Source: Thozetella sp. PMI_491 (taxonomy: Eukaryota; Ascomycota; Sordariomycetes; Chaetosphaeriales; Chaetosphaeriaceae). From it: a stretch of DNA of 29,784 nucleotides. The stretch spans positions 1 through 29,784 of the forward strand of contig MU270162.1 in NCBI GenBank assembly GCA_021432635.1. The letters are read 5' to 3'. Every line of letters begins with the position of its first letter. The first letter of the stretch is position 1. The notes beneath the pieces are model-generated. The model was not told the origin of the DNA and made no database searches. It saw only the letters and a program-made list of their open reading frames with translations. This document shows, one piece after another, positions 10,640 through 19,908 of the stretch. A program made the position numbers and the translations under genes.

Positions 10640-11120
10640 TAATACATGTATCACACTTAAAATTCTACTAAAGTACCCCAAGCTATTTTAACTGTTTTTC
10701 TTTAGTTAAGCTAATATAAACACGTCTTATCGCCTCTTTAAAAAGCTTTAGTTAAACTATAGTAATAATAACCTAATGCTTATCCCTGTTTACCTGATTA
10801 AAAGCTAGTAATAGTAACGCTTTAATACTATAACTTATTTAAAACAGCTGCTTCTTAAACGACAATATTAAAACCTAACACTTAACTCCCCTAGTTTATC
10901 AGATATCACTAATACTTTAAGAACTAGTGTTAGTCCTTACTATAGTGTTAGTGATAATAACGCTATACTAAACCTCTTTTCTGCGTTTTTAAAACATTTT
11001 ACAATTATCTCTTACCCGTATAATAAAGTATTTAATAACCCTTTATAAACTACTAAGAGTAATTTAAAGATTTATCTACTAGATTAATTTACTAAATATC
11101 CCTAACAAGTAAAATAGAAT
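10640..11120. other. Left subterminal region of the MULE, weakly mutated, no domain
   Basis: This non-coding-looking stretch keeps CpG (for example around 10722, 10731, 10818, 10970 and 10983), CpA and TpG, unlike almost all other DNA here. An imperfect inverted repeat (10904-10916 with 10944-10956, 12 of 13 pairing) could form a hairpin, and TAGTGTTAGT occurs twice inside and beside it. It is probably the 5' untranslated or promoter region of the transposase. No TATA box can be singled out. Confidence 0.5.
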
Positions 11121-11429
11121 TATATTTATATTCCTGTCCCAGGCCCTGAGTCTGCTAAAATTACTTATCTCTAAAATCAAGCTACTTTCTAGTTGTTATT
11201 TATTATAACTCTAGTTATATCGCCCTAGGCCTAGTTTACCTTTACCTTAAAGCTTATTTAAGAGGTAATTAATATAGATTAACAACTTACCTTTAACCTT
11301 ATATAGTTATATAAATAAGTTTGCTACTAGTAGGAGAGATAGGGATATTCCCTGCTTTAAGATCTAATCTCCCCCTTTTTAAGGAAAGCCCTGCCTTTAT
11401 ATCCAGGCCTACTAATAAAGTAAGATAAT

Positions 11430-13370
11430 TATATATTAGGGTTAGAGTCTAATAAATTAATTATACCTTTAATCTTAAACCTACTTATACCAGGCAAACT
11501 AGCTGCTTTTATAAAAGAGTTTTTTAATATAGTTAATACTTTTAGTAAAGCTAATAGATTTATTATTAGTAGATATAATAGCTATACCTAAGATAGCTGG
11601 GTAATATAGTATACTTTTTAGTGTGACTGTTATAAAGTGCCTTAGTCTAGTAGGGGAGAAAGACTTTAAAATTAAAAGCCCTAGAAGTATAGCTGTAAGT
11701 GGAAAGTTATTATTAAGGCCTTTAAAAAAGGCAGGTAGCTTCTTTAGAAATATACTAACTTAGAGTACCTTTAATATAATTATATACCTAGTATTAATTT
11801 ATCTACCTATTCTACTTATAAAAGGCTTACTAACTTTATTAAGGAGTTAATTAAGTCGATAAGTTAATAGATAAGTATCTAGGCATATAACGTCTAAGTA
11901 ATTGTTATTAAATAGCACCCTAAATTAGTTTTAACTAAGAAAGATATTTATAATACTAGGGTAAAGAATAACTAGGAGAAGCTTAATAGTTATAGCTTTA
12001 TTACTGCCTTGATTAAGTTGTTTAATAATAAAAAGATTCCTTATATCGTAAAATAGGCTGATAATAATCTAAACTATTTACTAGGACTTATATAGACCTA
12101 TCCTTTTTATATATAGCTATAAAAGTAATTTTCTAAGGTGATAAGTTTTAATAATACTTATAATACTAACCACTATAAGCTTCCCCTGTTTTAAGTAACT
12201 AGTTAAACCTGCCTAGGAACTGTCTTTAACGCTATATTTAACATAATTAATAATAAGAGGCTTAAAGGGTTTTAATTTCTAGTTAATACTATCTAAGAAC
12301 TAGCTAACTAGCATGAGATTTAACTTTTTAATATAGTAATTATTAACTTTAATATATAGATAAAAAAAGCTTTTAAAGCTGCTTTCTTAGACATATAACA
12401 ATAGCTATATATCTACTATATTAATTCAAATGTTTTTCTCTAGTTAAAAAGGAAGTGGAAACAACCTTTTACTCTAGATAATAGTAATATTAATAATAGC
12501 GATAGAGAAGTCTAGGTCTTACTTAATTCTAGTGATAGAGATATAATCTAAGATACTAAAAAGCTAGATAAAACCCCTCTAGGGCTAATTACTTATAATT
12601 ATAAGGGGGTACTAGTACTTTAAAAGTTTATTATATTTACTAAGACTAAAGAGGAATATAAAGAGGTTTAGGCTAATATCTATAAGGAATTTAATAACTA
12701 AAGAGTTATTTTTATATATTTTTATTAAATATATATAAGTATATAAGCTTAATAAGCCTAGTGTTATATTTAAAGGTATTAAAACTTTAATATCTAGGTT
12801 ATATTTAAGATAAAAGCAAGTAATAATAATATTAAAAGCTACCTCTTAAATAGTATAAGCTACTTATATCGACTAGTTAAGGCTATTAAAGAAATACTTA
12901 GTGATTAGGAGAAAGATTTTATTAATATTTATATATAGGATAAGGTGCTTTTTTCTTATAAGTATTTAAGACCTAGGTTAAAATACCTAGGTAAATTATA
13001 GACAGTAATATTTAAAAAGGGTTTTTAACTTATTACTATACTATATTATAAGGTAAAGATAATAATCTTATTAGTTAAAAACCCTAGGCTATAATTAATT
13101 AGCTCTTATAATAATGATTACTTTATTTTTATCTAGCTAGGTATGTCTTACCATTATAAGATCTATAAGGTCTTAAAGACTAGGAGTGTCTTTACTAAGT
13201 GGGATATTTATTTATAGTAGTATATCTATAAGCTAATCTTTAAAGATCTTTATTAGTAGATTTATAACCTAAAGATTATTATATTACTATATAATAAGCT
13301 AAGTAATAGTATATAGCCTCTACTAGTCCAACTGTATATAAGTAATTAGAGCTAGTTGTTAACCTAGAAT
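11430..13370 (+). pseudogene. MULE transposase remnant
   Basis: The transposase binds the inverted repeats and catalyses cut and paste. A zinc-binding FAR1/WRKY-GCM1-like part comes first, with Cys-Asp-Cys (11622-11630), a later Cys-Lys-Trp-Lys (11694-11705), and a His-containing end near 11775. A segment with K-K-D-I-Y-N-T-R follows (11937-11960). The first DDE block at about 12144-12175 reads F-N-N-T-Y-N-T-N, with the catalytic Asp codon now AAT at 12153-12155. It ends in the K-L-P-L block typical of MULEs. The second catalytic block at 12339-12353 reads V-I-I-N-F-N. A SWIM-like Cys/His segment lies at about 13140-13180. Stops are TAA/TAG only. Coding flavour continues upstream to about 11115, but that start is uncertain. 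Confidence 0.85.
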
Positions 13371-13869
13371 AGCAGCTAGCTAGCTAGCTATTATAGCTAA
13401 CCTTTAAAAAGCTAGAATAAGGCTATACTTGCCTGATTAAAGCTTGAAAAAGCTTAAAGTAGCTAGTTATTAAAAGGGGGAGAAGTATTATAGTATTAAA
13501 GTAATTAGTAGGTACTAGTTATCTTAGGTACTAGGGTAATAACTAAGGTGTATATAAGTAGTTAAAGGACTTAGCTAAATATTTAAAGGCTAAGAAGCTA
13601 GTAGGAGTAGATAAGTAATAATAATAAGAGATCTTAGTATTAACTATAGTTATTATAGTTATATAGATAATAGTTAATAATATATTAGGTATTTCTAGCA
13701 CTTTATATAATAGTCGTTACACTTTACAGGCTTAATATACTTACTTTTTATAACAGCTATTATAAAATCTTAATAAGATACTTAGCTACTTATCTAAAGA
13801 TTACTAGTGTAAAAAAAGGCTATTATTAATAAGTTTTACTTACTGTTTTTATAAGGTAAGTAATTATAG
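13371..13869. other. Right subterminal region of the MULE with a short GCTA-type repeat
   Basis: It may contain the C-terminal tail of the transposase up to about 13540: low-complexity, Gln/Lys/Arg-rich when read through RIP stops. A run of TAGC/GCTA units occurs at 13373-13391. From 13540 to 13869 no domain is seen. Confidence 0.45.
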
Positions 13870-13966
13870 ACATTAAAAATTTAGGCTAATAAAAAGCAGT
13901 AAAACTATTATATATCTATAAGATTATATATCTATAGTAATTTATTATATGTCCCTAATAATTCCC
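13870..13966 (-). repeat. Right terminal inverted repeat of the MULE (97 bp)
   Basis: It is the reverse complement of 10543-10639 with five transitions. Read inward on the minus strand it begins GGGAATTATTAGGGACAT. It abuts the second TATATAAT. Confidence 0.93.
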
Positions 13967-13974
13967 TATATAAT
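13967..13974. repeat. Target site duplication of the MULE, right copy (TATATAAT)
   Basis: Exact copy of 10535-10542. The RT reading frame of element B continues immediately after it. Confidence 0.8.
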
Positions 13975-14290
13975 AAGTAGTTAAATAGCTATAAAATATT
14001 AGACTATATAATAATATTAAAAAGACTAAATATTATACTATTAGTATTAAGTTCCTAAGATTTATAATTACTATAAGAGGTCTTTATATAAACCCTAATA
14101 AGATAGTTATAGTTATAAACCAAAAGCTCTTTAAAAATATATATAAAATATACTCTTTTATTAGGTTTTATAACTTTTACTATTATTTTATATATAACTT
14201 TAATTATATTATAAAGCCTTTAATAAATCTAACTAAAACTAGTATATTATTTATATAGGAAAAATATTAATAGGATATATTTAATCAACT
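13975..14290 (+). pseudogene. Reverse transcriptase of element B, 3' part (thumb/connection)
   Basis: It resumes after the MULE. The conserved K-F-L-G-F-I block is visible at about 14055-14070 (Gly now Arg), followed by an I-N-P-x-K-I block (about 14090-14110) and an F-x-x-F-Y-N-F-Y-x-x-F-I block (about 14155-14200). This is the standard order of the Ty3/gypsy RT thumb and connection. The frame equals that of the 5' part. From 13990 onward it has a collinear copy in element D starting at 26512. The few bases next to the MULE have no counterpart there. Confidence 0.85.
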
Positions 14291-14299
14291 AAAATATAG

Positions 14300-14700
14300 C
14301 TTAACTAATACTTTTATTCTTAACTATTACTTGTTAATCACTAAGACTATATTAGAAATAAATACCTTTAATAACGTTTTAAGAGTAGTATTACTTTAGA
14401 GACACTTTAATTAAAGCTAGTATTTAATTAATTACTTCTTTAAGAAAATAATTAGTATTAAGACTAAATATTTAATCTAGGATAAAGAGTTACTAGTAGT
14501 AGTTTATATTTATAAGTATTAATAAGCTAAGCTTATAAGACTAATTATCCCTTTTATAATTATAACTAATTATAAAGCCCTTAAACACTTTATAACTAAG
14601 TGTCTCTTAAATAATAGATAAGTATATTAGGTTTAAAAACTATCTACTTATAACTATAAGATTACCTATCGACTAGACAAGTAAAATATCCTAGTTAATA
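14300..14700 (+). pseudogene. RNase H remnant of element B
   Basis: RNase H degrades the RNA strand during reverse transcription. The first block reads L-E-I-N-T-F-N-N-V-L near 14350-14385. The catalytic Asp codon is now AAT at 14361-14363, and the Glu before it remains GAA. Then come V-L-L-Q, an I-Q-D-K-E-L block (about 14475-14495, preserved), an I-I-T-N-Y-K-A-L block (about 14560-14590, Asp to Asn) and a Y-K-I-T-Y-R end (about 14650-14675) before N-I-L-V-N-T-L (about 14685-14710). All fit the Ty3/gypsy RNase H order. Stops are RIP-type. Confidence 0.87.
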
Positions 14701-14899
14701 CCCTGTTAAAAAAGTTAGAGCTTATTTATATAATAAGAGAATATTATAATTAAGAGTAAATTATAGAAATACTAGATCCTTAATAAATAGTCCTTATCTA
14801 TATAATCTCCTTACTTATTATTAAAATTATTATTATAAAACTATTAGATAATATATTATTAATAAATTAGATTCTATAGGTAAATTAAGCTATAAAAAG

Positions 14900-16090
14900 G
14901 AGTTAGTAATATATAGACTCCCTTAATTAGGGCTTTAAAATAGATCTTTTACTTTATAATAATCTTTTTATTATCTTAAACATATTAGGTTTAAATAGTA
15001 TACCCCTTTAGACTACTCTTATTAAGTAGGCCTATAAACCTAAGGTTAGTAGGTATTTAAGATATAATAAGACAAAAGAACTATTAAAAAGGCTATATTA
15101 TTAGCTATTATTAAACACTAATATAAGATAATATATTATAAACTATTAATCCTATTATTAAAGTAAGATCCTATATAATAAAACCCTTAGACTACTTTAA
15201 CTACTTCTTATCCTATTAATACTATAGTAAGATATTATAATTAATAGTAAGGATATATTTAAGGACTATATTAGGTATAACTATACTTAGGTTATTATAG
15301 ATTGCCTTAGTAAATACCCCTTTATACTCTTAAAGTATAAGGCTAATACTATTAAAGATATAGTAAAGCTGTTCTACACTTATATCTAATATATCTTTAA
15401 CTCTCCTAATACTATAGTCTTTAATTATAAACTATAGTTTGTCTTAGCCTTTATAGATAAGATATACTAGCTGATAAGTATAAAATAAAAACTTTTTACT
15501 ATTAATTATCCCTAGATAAATAACAACTCTAAAGTAGTAATATAATAGATTAATTAAAAGCTATATTATTATTATAGCTACTTTTAAGATAATTAGTTAA
15601 AGTATTTACTAGTATTAGACTTTATATAGGTAATTACTCTTTATATAAGTATTAAAGTAGCTCTTTATAAGATTAATATAAGGATAATACTAAAGCTATA
15701 CTATAATTAACATAAGTAAATAACTATTAAGTAAGGCTATACTAAGGATTTAATATAATTAAAGGCTTAGTAATTTATAAACTATACTTATAAAGTATAG
15801 AAATAAGTAAAGAAACGCCTAGTTATAATATAGGCTTATTAAAGCTACTAAGTTAATAAGTACTATTAAAAGCCTAATTTTAGGGTTAATAACTAAGCTT
15901 TTATCTCTATAAAGGGATAAAGCTTTAACTAGCCTAGTTTAAAGCTAGAGAAGTAGATAGATAGCCTGTTTAAGATTATAAAGGTATATAATAGTACTTA
16001 TATATTAGATCTTTTACTATCTTATAAAATACACCTAGTATTTAATATAAGCTAGTTATAAAAGGTATTAAACAACTTACTCCTAGGGTA
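14900..16090 (+). pseudogene. Integrase remnant of element B, D35E register intact
   Basis: The N-terminal zinc-binding part ends in a Cys-x2-Cys pair, both now TAT, at 15144-15146 and 15153-15155. The core follows with the block before the first catalytic Asp at about 15220-15250, then V-I-I-D-C-L-S-K-Y (about 15290-15320). The second catalytic Asp codon is now AAT at 15423-15425 and the catalytic Glu codon now AAA at 15531-15533. The last two are 36 codons apart, giving exactly 35 residues between them, the retroviral D35E spacing. The C-terminal part is basic and ends with an H-L-V-F-N-I-S type block (about 16030-16060), typical of Ty3/gypsy integrases. The protein is dead through stops and lost catalytic residues. 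Confidence 0.9.
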
Positions 16091-16136
16091 ATTATAGCTA
16101 AAGTTAAAGCTTAATATTATTAATAAAGAGTTTAAA

Positions 16137-16295
16137 TAAGAGGTTAACTACTTAAAGGTATTATATATCTATTATAAGAAACTAGAATATAAGGCTTAAT
16201 AGATAAGGTATAATCCTAATAATAAGTAGTATTATACCTTTAGCTTTTATAATATATTATAAATGATTTAATACTTTTATAAGGAATATCTAGAT
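16137..16295 (+). pseudogene. Chromodomain-like tail of element B integrase
   Basis: In the pol frame (codon 16140) a segment starts E-V-N-Y-L-K-V-L. It runs through a K-L-E-Y-K-A block and an I-R-Y-N-P-N-N-K block, then a Y-Y-T-F-S-F-Y-N block. The aromatic positions and the order match the chromodomains that fungal gypsy integrases use to target chromatin. Trp codons appear as TAG/TAA. Element D has a 20-bp deletion inside this domain. It could instead be an unrelated C-terminal extension, but the position supports the call. Confidence 0.7.
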
Positions 16296-17120
16296 ATTTT
16301 TAAACTATTAATAAAACTAAATAAGTAGCTTTAAGCTATTAGGGATAATTAATAGCTAGATAGCTCTAATTAGGATAATAAGCCTTATAAACTTAACACC
16401 TAGAAAAACCTCTACTAATAGCCTTACTTTTAGTAGATAATAACCCTAAGAGTTGCTAACTCTAGATTCTCTTATAATTTAACTATAATTTTAGAGTTAT
16501 AATCTTCTTAAGCCTTACCCTACCTAATAATTAGATAAAAATGCCTTTATTAAGAGAGATAGGGTTAATATTTTCTAACGCTTATCCTAAGAGTATATTA
16601 GTAGATATATTAGTATAGTGGTTTAGTTAATTATTTAGGGTTTTAGAGGTAAATACTAGGCTAGTGTTTGACGCTAGATATAGTTAAGAGTTTTTCCTTA
16701 TAGAATTATTCTTACTACTTTTTTAAATGTAAAAAGCTAGTTAAAATTACTGGTAATAGTAATAAGTTTTTTTATATATTTATCTTTAACTTTAAGGTTT
16801 TTTAGTGAGATAAATAAACCTTATATGCTCTGTAAATATTACTTTAAAGTTAAAAAGGATAGTATTTAAACTAATCTATAAGGGTAATCTCTAGGTATAT
16901 TGTTAAGCCTACTAAGAATACCCTTGTTAAGGTTAAGCTCTGCCTAGTAGGATTACTTATATAATTTAAAGGGATATAGATAGTAGCTAGCTTTCTTTTT
17001 ATATGGAAAAGAGAGGGTTAATATAGGAAAACCTTAGAGGATAAAGTATATACTTAGTGTTACCTGTATTAGTTTATTTTACTTTTTACCTTTTTTTTTT
17101 AGGGATGAAAAATAAGCTTT
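16296..17120 (+). other. Region between pol and the polypurine tract of element B
   Basis: About 830 bases follow the chromodomain. The first part (to about 16550) keeps plus-strand coding character and is probably the C-terminal tail of pol. Further on no domain was found on either strand, and I saw no antisense zinc-cluster pattern like that in element C. TpG is retained here (for example 16660-16680, 16750, 16820-16840) while CpA is rare. Element D preserves the whole stretch at 28800-29618 in more mutated form. Confidence 0.5.
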
Positions 17121-17130
17121 AAAAGGGGGG
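17121..17130 (+). promoter_or_regulatory. Polypurine tract of element B
   Basis: AAAAGGGGGG immediately precedes the 3' LTR. It would prime plus-strand DNA synthesis and fixes the element's orientation as plus. Element D has AAAAGATAGG at the same place. Confidence 0.88.
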
Positions 17131-17439
17131 TAGTATTATAGTTGTTAGCCTTAACTATAGATTAGACTATTTATTATAAGTATATAGATAAATAGATAGT
17201 TATAGCTATTTAGTAGCTGCTTAGTTATTAATCTTTATATAGCTATATATATTAAGATTATAGTAAGTAGAAAAGCTATAGATACTTAAAGGCCCTAGCT
17301 CCTTAGATATACCTCTAATTAAAGTTAGAGAGTAGCTATACTACCTTTTTCTCTTTAATCTTTATCTTAGAGTCTTTAATTACTTATTTAAAGTATAGTT
17401 AACCAGTCCTATTACTACCCTGTAAAGCTTGCTGTGATA
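17131..17439 (+). repeat. 3' LTR of element B (309 bp)
   Basis: Same length as the 5' LTR and collinear throughout. It keeps six TpG and one CpA, where the 5' copy has six CpA and no TpG. At each of those six TpG the 5' copy has TpA, and at each of the 5' copy's six CpA this copy has TpA. It ends GCTGTGATA and is followed by the ATTAT duplication. Confidence 0.93.
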
Positions 17440-17444
17440 ATTAT
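17440..17444. repeat. Target site duplication of element B, right copy (ATTAT)
   Basis: Exact copy of 6622-6626, directly after the 3' LTR. Confidence 0.8.
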
Positions 17445-17640
17445 AGTTAAAGCTTATAATAATATTATTTCTTTATAATTACTTTTTATTATAGCTTAAA
17501 GTATATCTTATAATTTTATTAATATTAGTTTTATTAATATATAGTTATTATTAGTAATACTTATAATTAAAAAAGTAGATCTTATAATAGCTTTATTAGT
17601 GTTATTATTAGTATTACTAATAATATATAGATTTATAGTT

Positions 17641-17712
17641 AATACTATAATAATAATAATATTAATAATATTAATAATATTAATAATAATAATAATATTA
17701 ATAATAATAGTT
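17641..17712. repeat. AAT/ATTAATA low-complexity tract
   Basis: Runs of TAA/TAATAT units with no interruption by G or C over about 60 bases. If read as protein it is poly-Asn/Ile-like. It may be a degraded ACN/AAC-type coding repeat or a simple microsatellite. Confidence 0.7.
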
Positions 17713-18764
17713 ATAACAGTAGTATTAAAAGTAATAATAGTAATAAACTAGCTAATAATTAGAAAAGTAAGTCCTTTACTAATATTAATAGTATTACTAA
17801 TAGTATTACTAATAATATTACTAATATATAAGCTAGTAGTTAGGGTAGTAATACCTACAAAAGTAGGTTTTTTACTAGCTCTTAATTTAAAACTTATAGT
17901 AAGGATATATTTAAAGTATCTAAGGCTTTTTTCTTTAATAGTATTAAGCTTATTACCTTTATTAATATTATAATTAAAGCTCTTATACTTTTTTTACTTA
18001 ATTACCTCCTCTTTTTTAAAGCTTTAATTATTCTTTTATTTTCCTAGTTAATATACCTTTCTTTTTACTTAACTATAAGCTTTACTTAAAGATAAAACTT
18101 TTTAACTTATAAAAAACTATCTCTTTTTTTCTTGTTATTATTTCTTTTTTTTTAATATCTTTAATATATTTTAATACTTTATCTTCTTTTTTCTCTTTAG
18201 CTTAACTAATTTAAGTCTTACTTATTAGATTAAATAATTTATATATTAGTATAATAAGACTACTTACTTTTTTTAATACTAATATATTTTTATATTTTTT
18301 CCTTTTTATAGATTATATTTTAGTTAGATAGTTAATAGTATTAATATAATAAGATAAAAAGGGTTTTTATTAGAATAATACTTTTCTAAATGTTTATACT
18401 TTATATAACTAGTTAAAAGTATTTATTTACTAGTTTCAGCTTATTTAAAGTAAGAATACCCTTTAATTAACTAACTTCTTAAGGTTTTTTATAAAGGTGT
18501 TTTATAGTAAAGCTTTAAATATTAAAAAAAGTATTTTAACCTTTCTTTAAAAGTTAAGATTAATATAAATAAGGGTTATATTATAATTAGCTTAAAGTAA
18601 AAAAGCTTTTTTTAATACCTTATTTTTATAATAGAGTTAAAGTATAAAAAAAAGCTTTTTTCTTTTTTTATTAGTAAGTACTTATAGCTTTAAAAGTAGT
18701 AGTTAACTCTAATATAATCTTACCTCTTTTTAGACTTTAATTAGATAAATAAGATAAGACTCTA

Positions 18765-19085
18765 ATAAACTATCTTTTTTAACTATCTTAAGTTAATTAT
18801 TTACTAATTATCTTTAAATAGTTTTAATATTTTAATTAAATAGCCTTTAGTTATAAAGCTTAATAAGATATCTTTTTTAATTATTTTAAGCTAATTATTT
18901 ATTAATTATCTCTAGTTTTAATATTTAAGGTTTAACTAGACTATTTTATAGTTTATAAAGTTTATTTAAGGTCTAATTAAGCCTTTTTTTAATAGGAATC
19001 TATTTCTTTTACTACTTTAGCTTATTAGCCTTAAAAGAATTATCTTCCCTAACTATTTTAAGCTAATTATTTACTAATAGTTTTT
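18765..19085 (+). repeat. Three diverged copies of a ~45-bp repeat
   Basis: Similar segments occur at about 18769-18812, 18865-18909 and 19038-19085. Each runs ATCTT, a T/C-rich stretch, AACTAT or AATTAT, TTAAG, then T/C-TAATTATTTA-T/C-TAAT. Differences are mainly C/T and A/G. A weaker fourth match lies near 19185-19215. Spacing is uneven (about 95 and 170 bases). In one plus-strand frame each gives a similar short peptide with Asn-Tyr and Gln-type stops, so it may be a degraded protein repeat. Confidence 0.55.
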
Positions 19086-19903
19086 TAAGGTAATATAATT
19101 CCCTTATTTTAATACTTATATTAGTTTAAATAACCTTTCTTATATTACTTAAGATTAGGGTTAAGTAAAGGTAAAAATAAATAACTTTACTTTTAACTAT
19201 CTTAATTAACTTAAGATTAATATAGGTTTTTATTATTTATTAGGGTCTTTTATTATATTTATCTTTATAGTTTCTTATTACTTATTATTTTTAGTCTTAA
19301 TAAGTAAAAGTAATTACTATAATTAAAGCCTAGCTATTATTTTTAAGCTATTTATATATTACCTTTTATCTTAGATCTTTTTATTATTACTTAAAAGGCT
19401 TTATTAAAGTATTTTTAACTAGACCCTTATATAAAAATAAGGAGTAAAAAGTAAAGTATATATAAAATAACCTATATATAATACTATTACTATATATTTT
19501 ATAGCTTAGTAGCTATAATATAAAACTAATACTATAACTTTATAATCTAGTTTATAGGTAAAGCTATTAAAATAGTATAAGTTTAATAGTATATAAAAGA
19601 GAGTGTATTAATATAAGATCTAATAAGTATTAAGCTTTAATTAAGGTATAATAAATATATAAGAATAAAGTAAAGCCTTATAATAATTATATAAAGTAGT
19701 CTTATAATTAGTTTTATCTAAGAAAATAAATATATAAAGTTAATTATTAGAATAATAGACAAATAAATCCTTAATTATTAATAACTTAATATTTTTTATC
19801 TTTAAGGTAGAATAGTATCTTTTAACTACTTATATAAATTAAGCTAGTATAGCCTAGTTAAACTAAGGTTTAGATCTATTATATAATTTCTCTTATATTA
19901 GGG

Positions 19904-19908
19904 CTATA
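19904..19908. repeat. Target site duplication of element C, left copy (CTATA)
   Basis: CTATA precedes the left LTR and recurs exactly at 26417-26421 after the right LTR. Confidence 0.85.

Larger units (their letters stand above)
10543..13966 (+). mobile_element. Mutator-like DNA transposon (MULE) nested in element B
   Basis: The 3424-bp insert has 97-bp terminal inverted repeats (10543-10639 and 13870-13966), 8-bp target duplications and a transposase reading frame on the plus strand with FAR1-type zinc-binding, DDE and SWIM-like parts. It splits the RT of B, so it arrived after B. Its left subterminal part is the least mutated sequence in the window, with several CpG and many CpA and TpG. 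Transposase stops are still RIP-type, so the copy is inactive as a source of transposase. Most of the transposase is in one phase (codons 11622, 11694, 11943, 12153, 12345). Confidence 0.92.
6627..17439 (+). mobile_element. Element B: full-length Ty3/gypsy chromovirus, interrupted by a MULE
   Basis: Two 309-bp LTRs (6627-6935 and 17131-17439) enclose gag, protease, RT, RNase H, integrase and a chromodomain-like segment on the plus strand. A polypurine tract abuts the 3' LTR, and 5-bp ATTAT duplications flank the whole. Without the 3424-bp MULE and its duplication, the element is about 7.4 kb. Protease (9054), RT catalytic site (10482), RNase H aspartate (14361), integrase (15144, 15423, 15531) and chromodomain (16140) codons are all in the same phase. 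Gag codons (8272, 8722) are one base out, putting pol in the -1 frame. Stops are RIP-type throughout, so the copy is dead. Element D is a second, truncated copy of the same family. Confidence 0.93.
17445..19903. other. Unassigned AT-rich region between elements B and C
   Basis: No domain is recognised. It holds AAT-type simple sequence (17641-17712), a second A/C/T-poor block with repeated ACTAATAGTATT-like units (about 17771-17832), long T-rich runs (17990-18340), and a diverged repeat family (18765-19085). From about 19590 to 19903 the plus strand has coding character, rich in Asn, Tyr, Lys and Gln and broken only by TAA/TAG. This could be a gag fragment or other protein, but I cannot name it. 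The left end was joined to 6621 before B inserted, and the right end to 26422 before C inserted. Confidence 0.4.

Noticed and set aside
13373..13391. TAGC/GCTA tandem run
   Set aside because: Too short (about four to five units) and inside the transposase tail. Likely chance in a sequence enriched for CTAG and AGCT.
16560..17100. Antisense zinc-cluster ORF in the 3' region of element B like that of element C
   Set aside because: I looked for the same cysteine spacing on both strands and did not find it. The plus-strand translation is ambiguous and no domain is supported.
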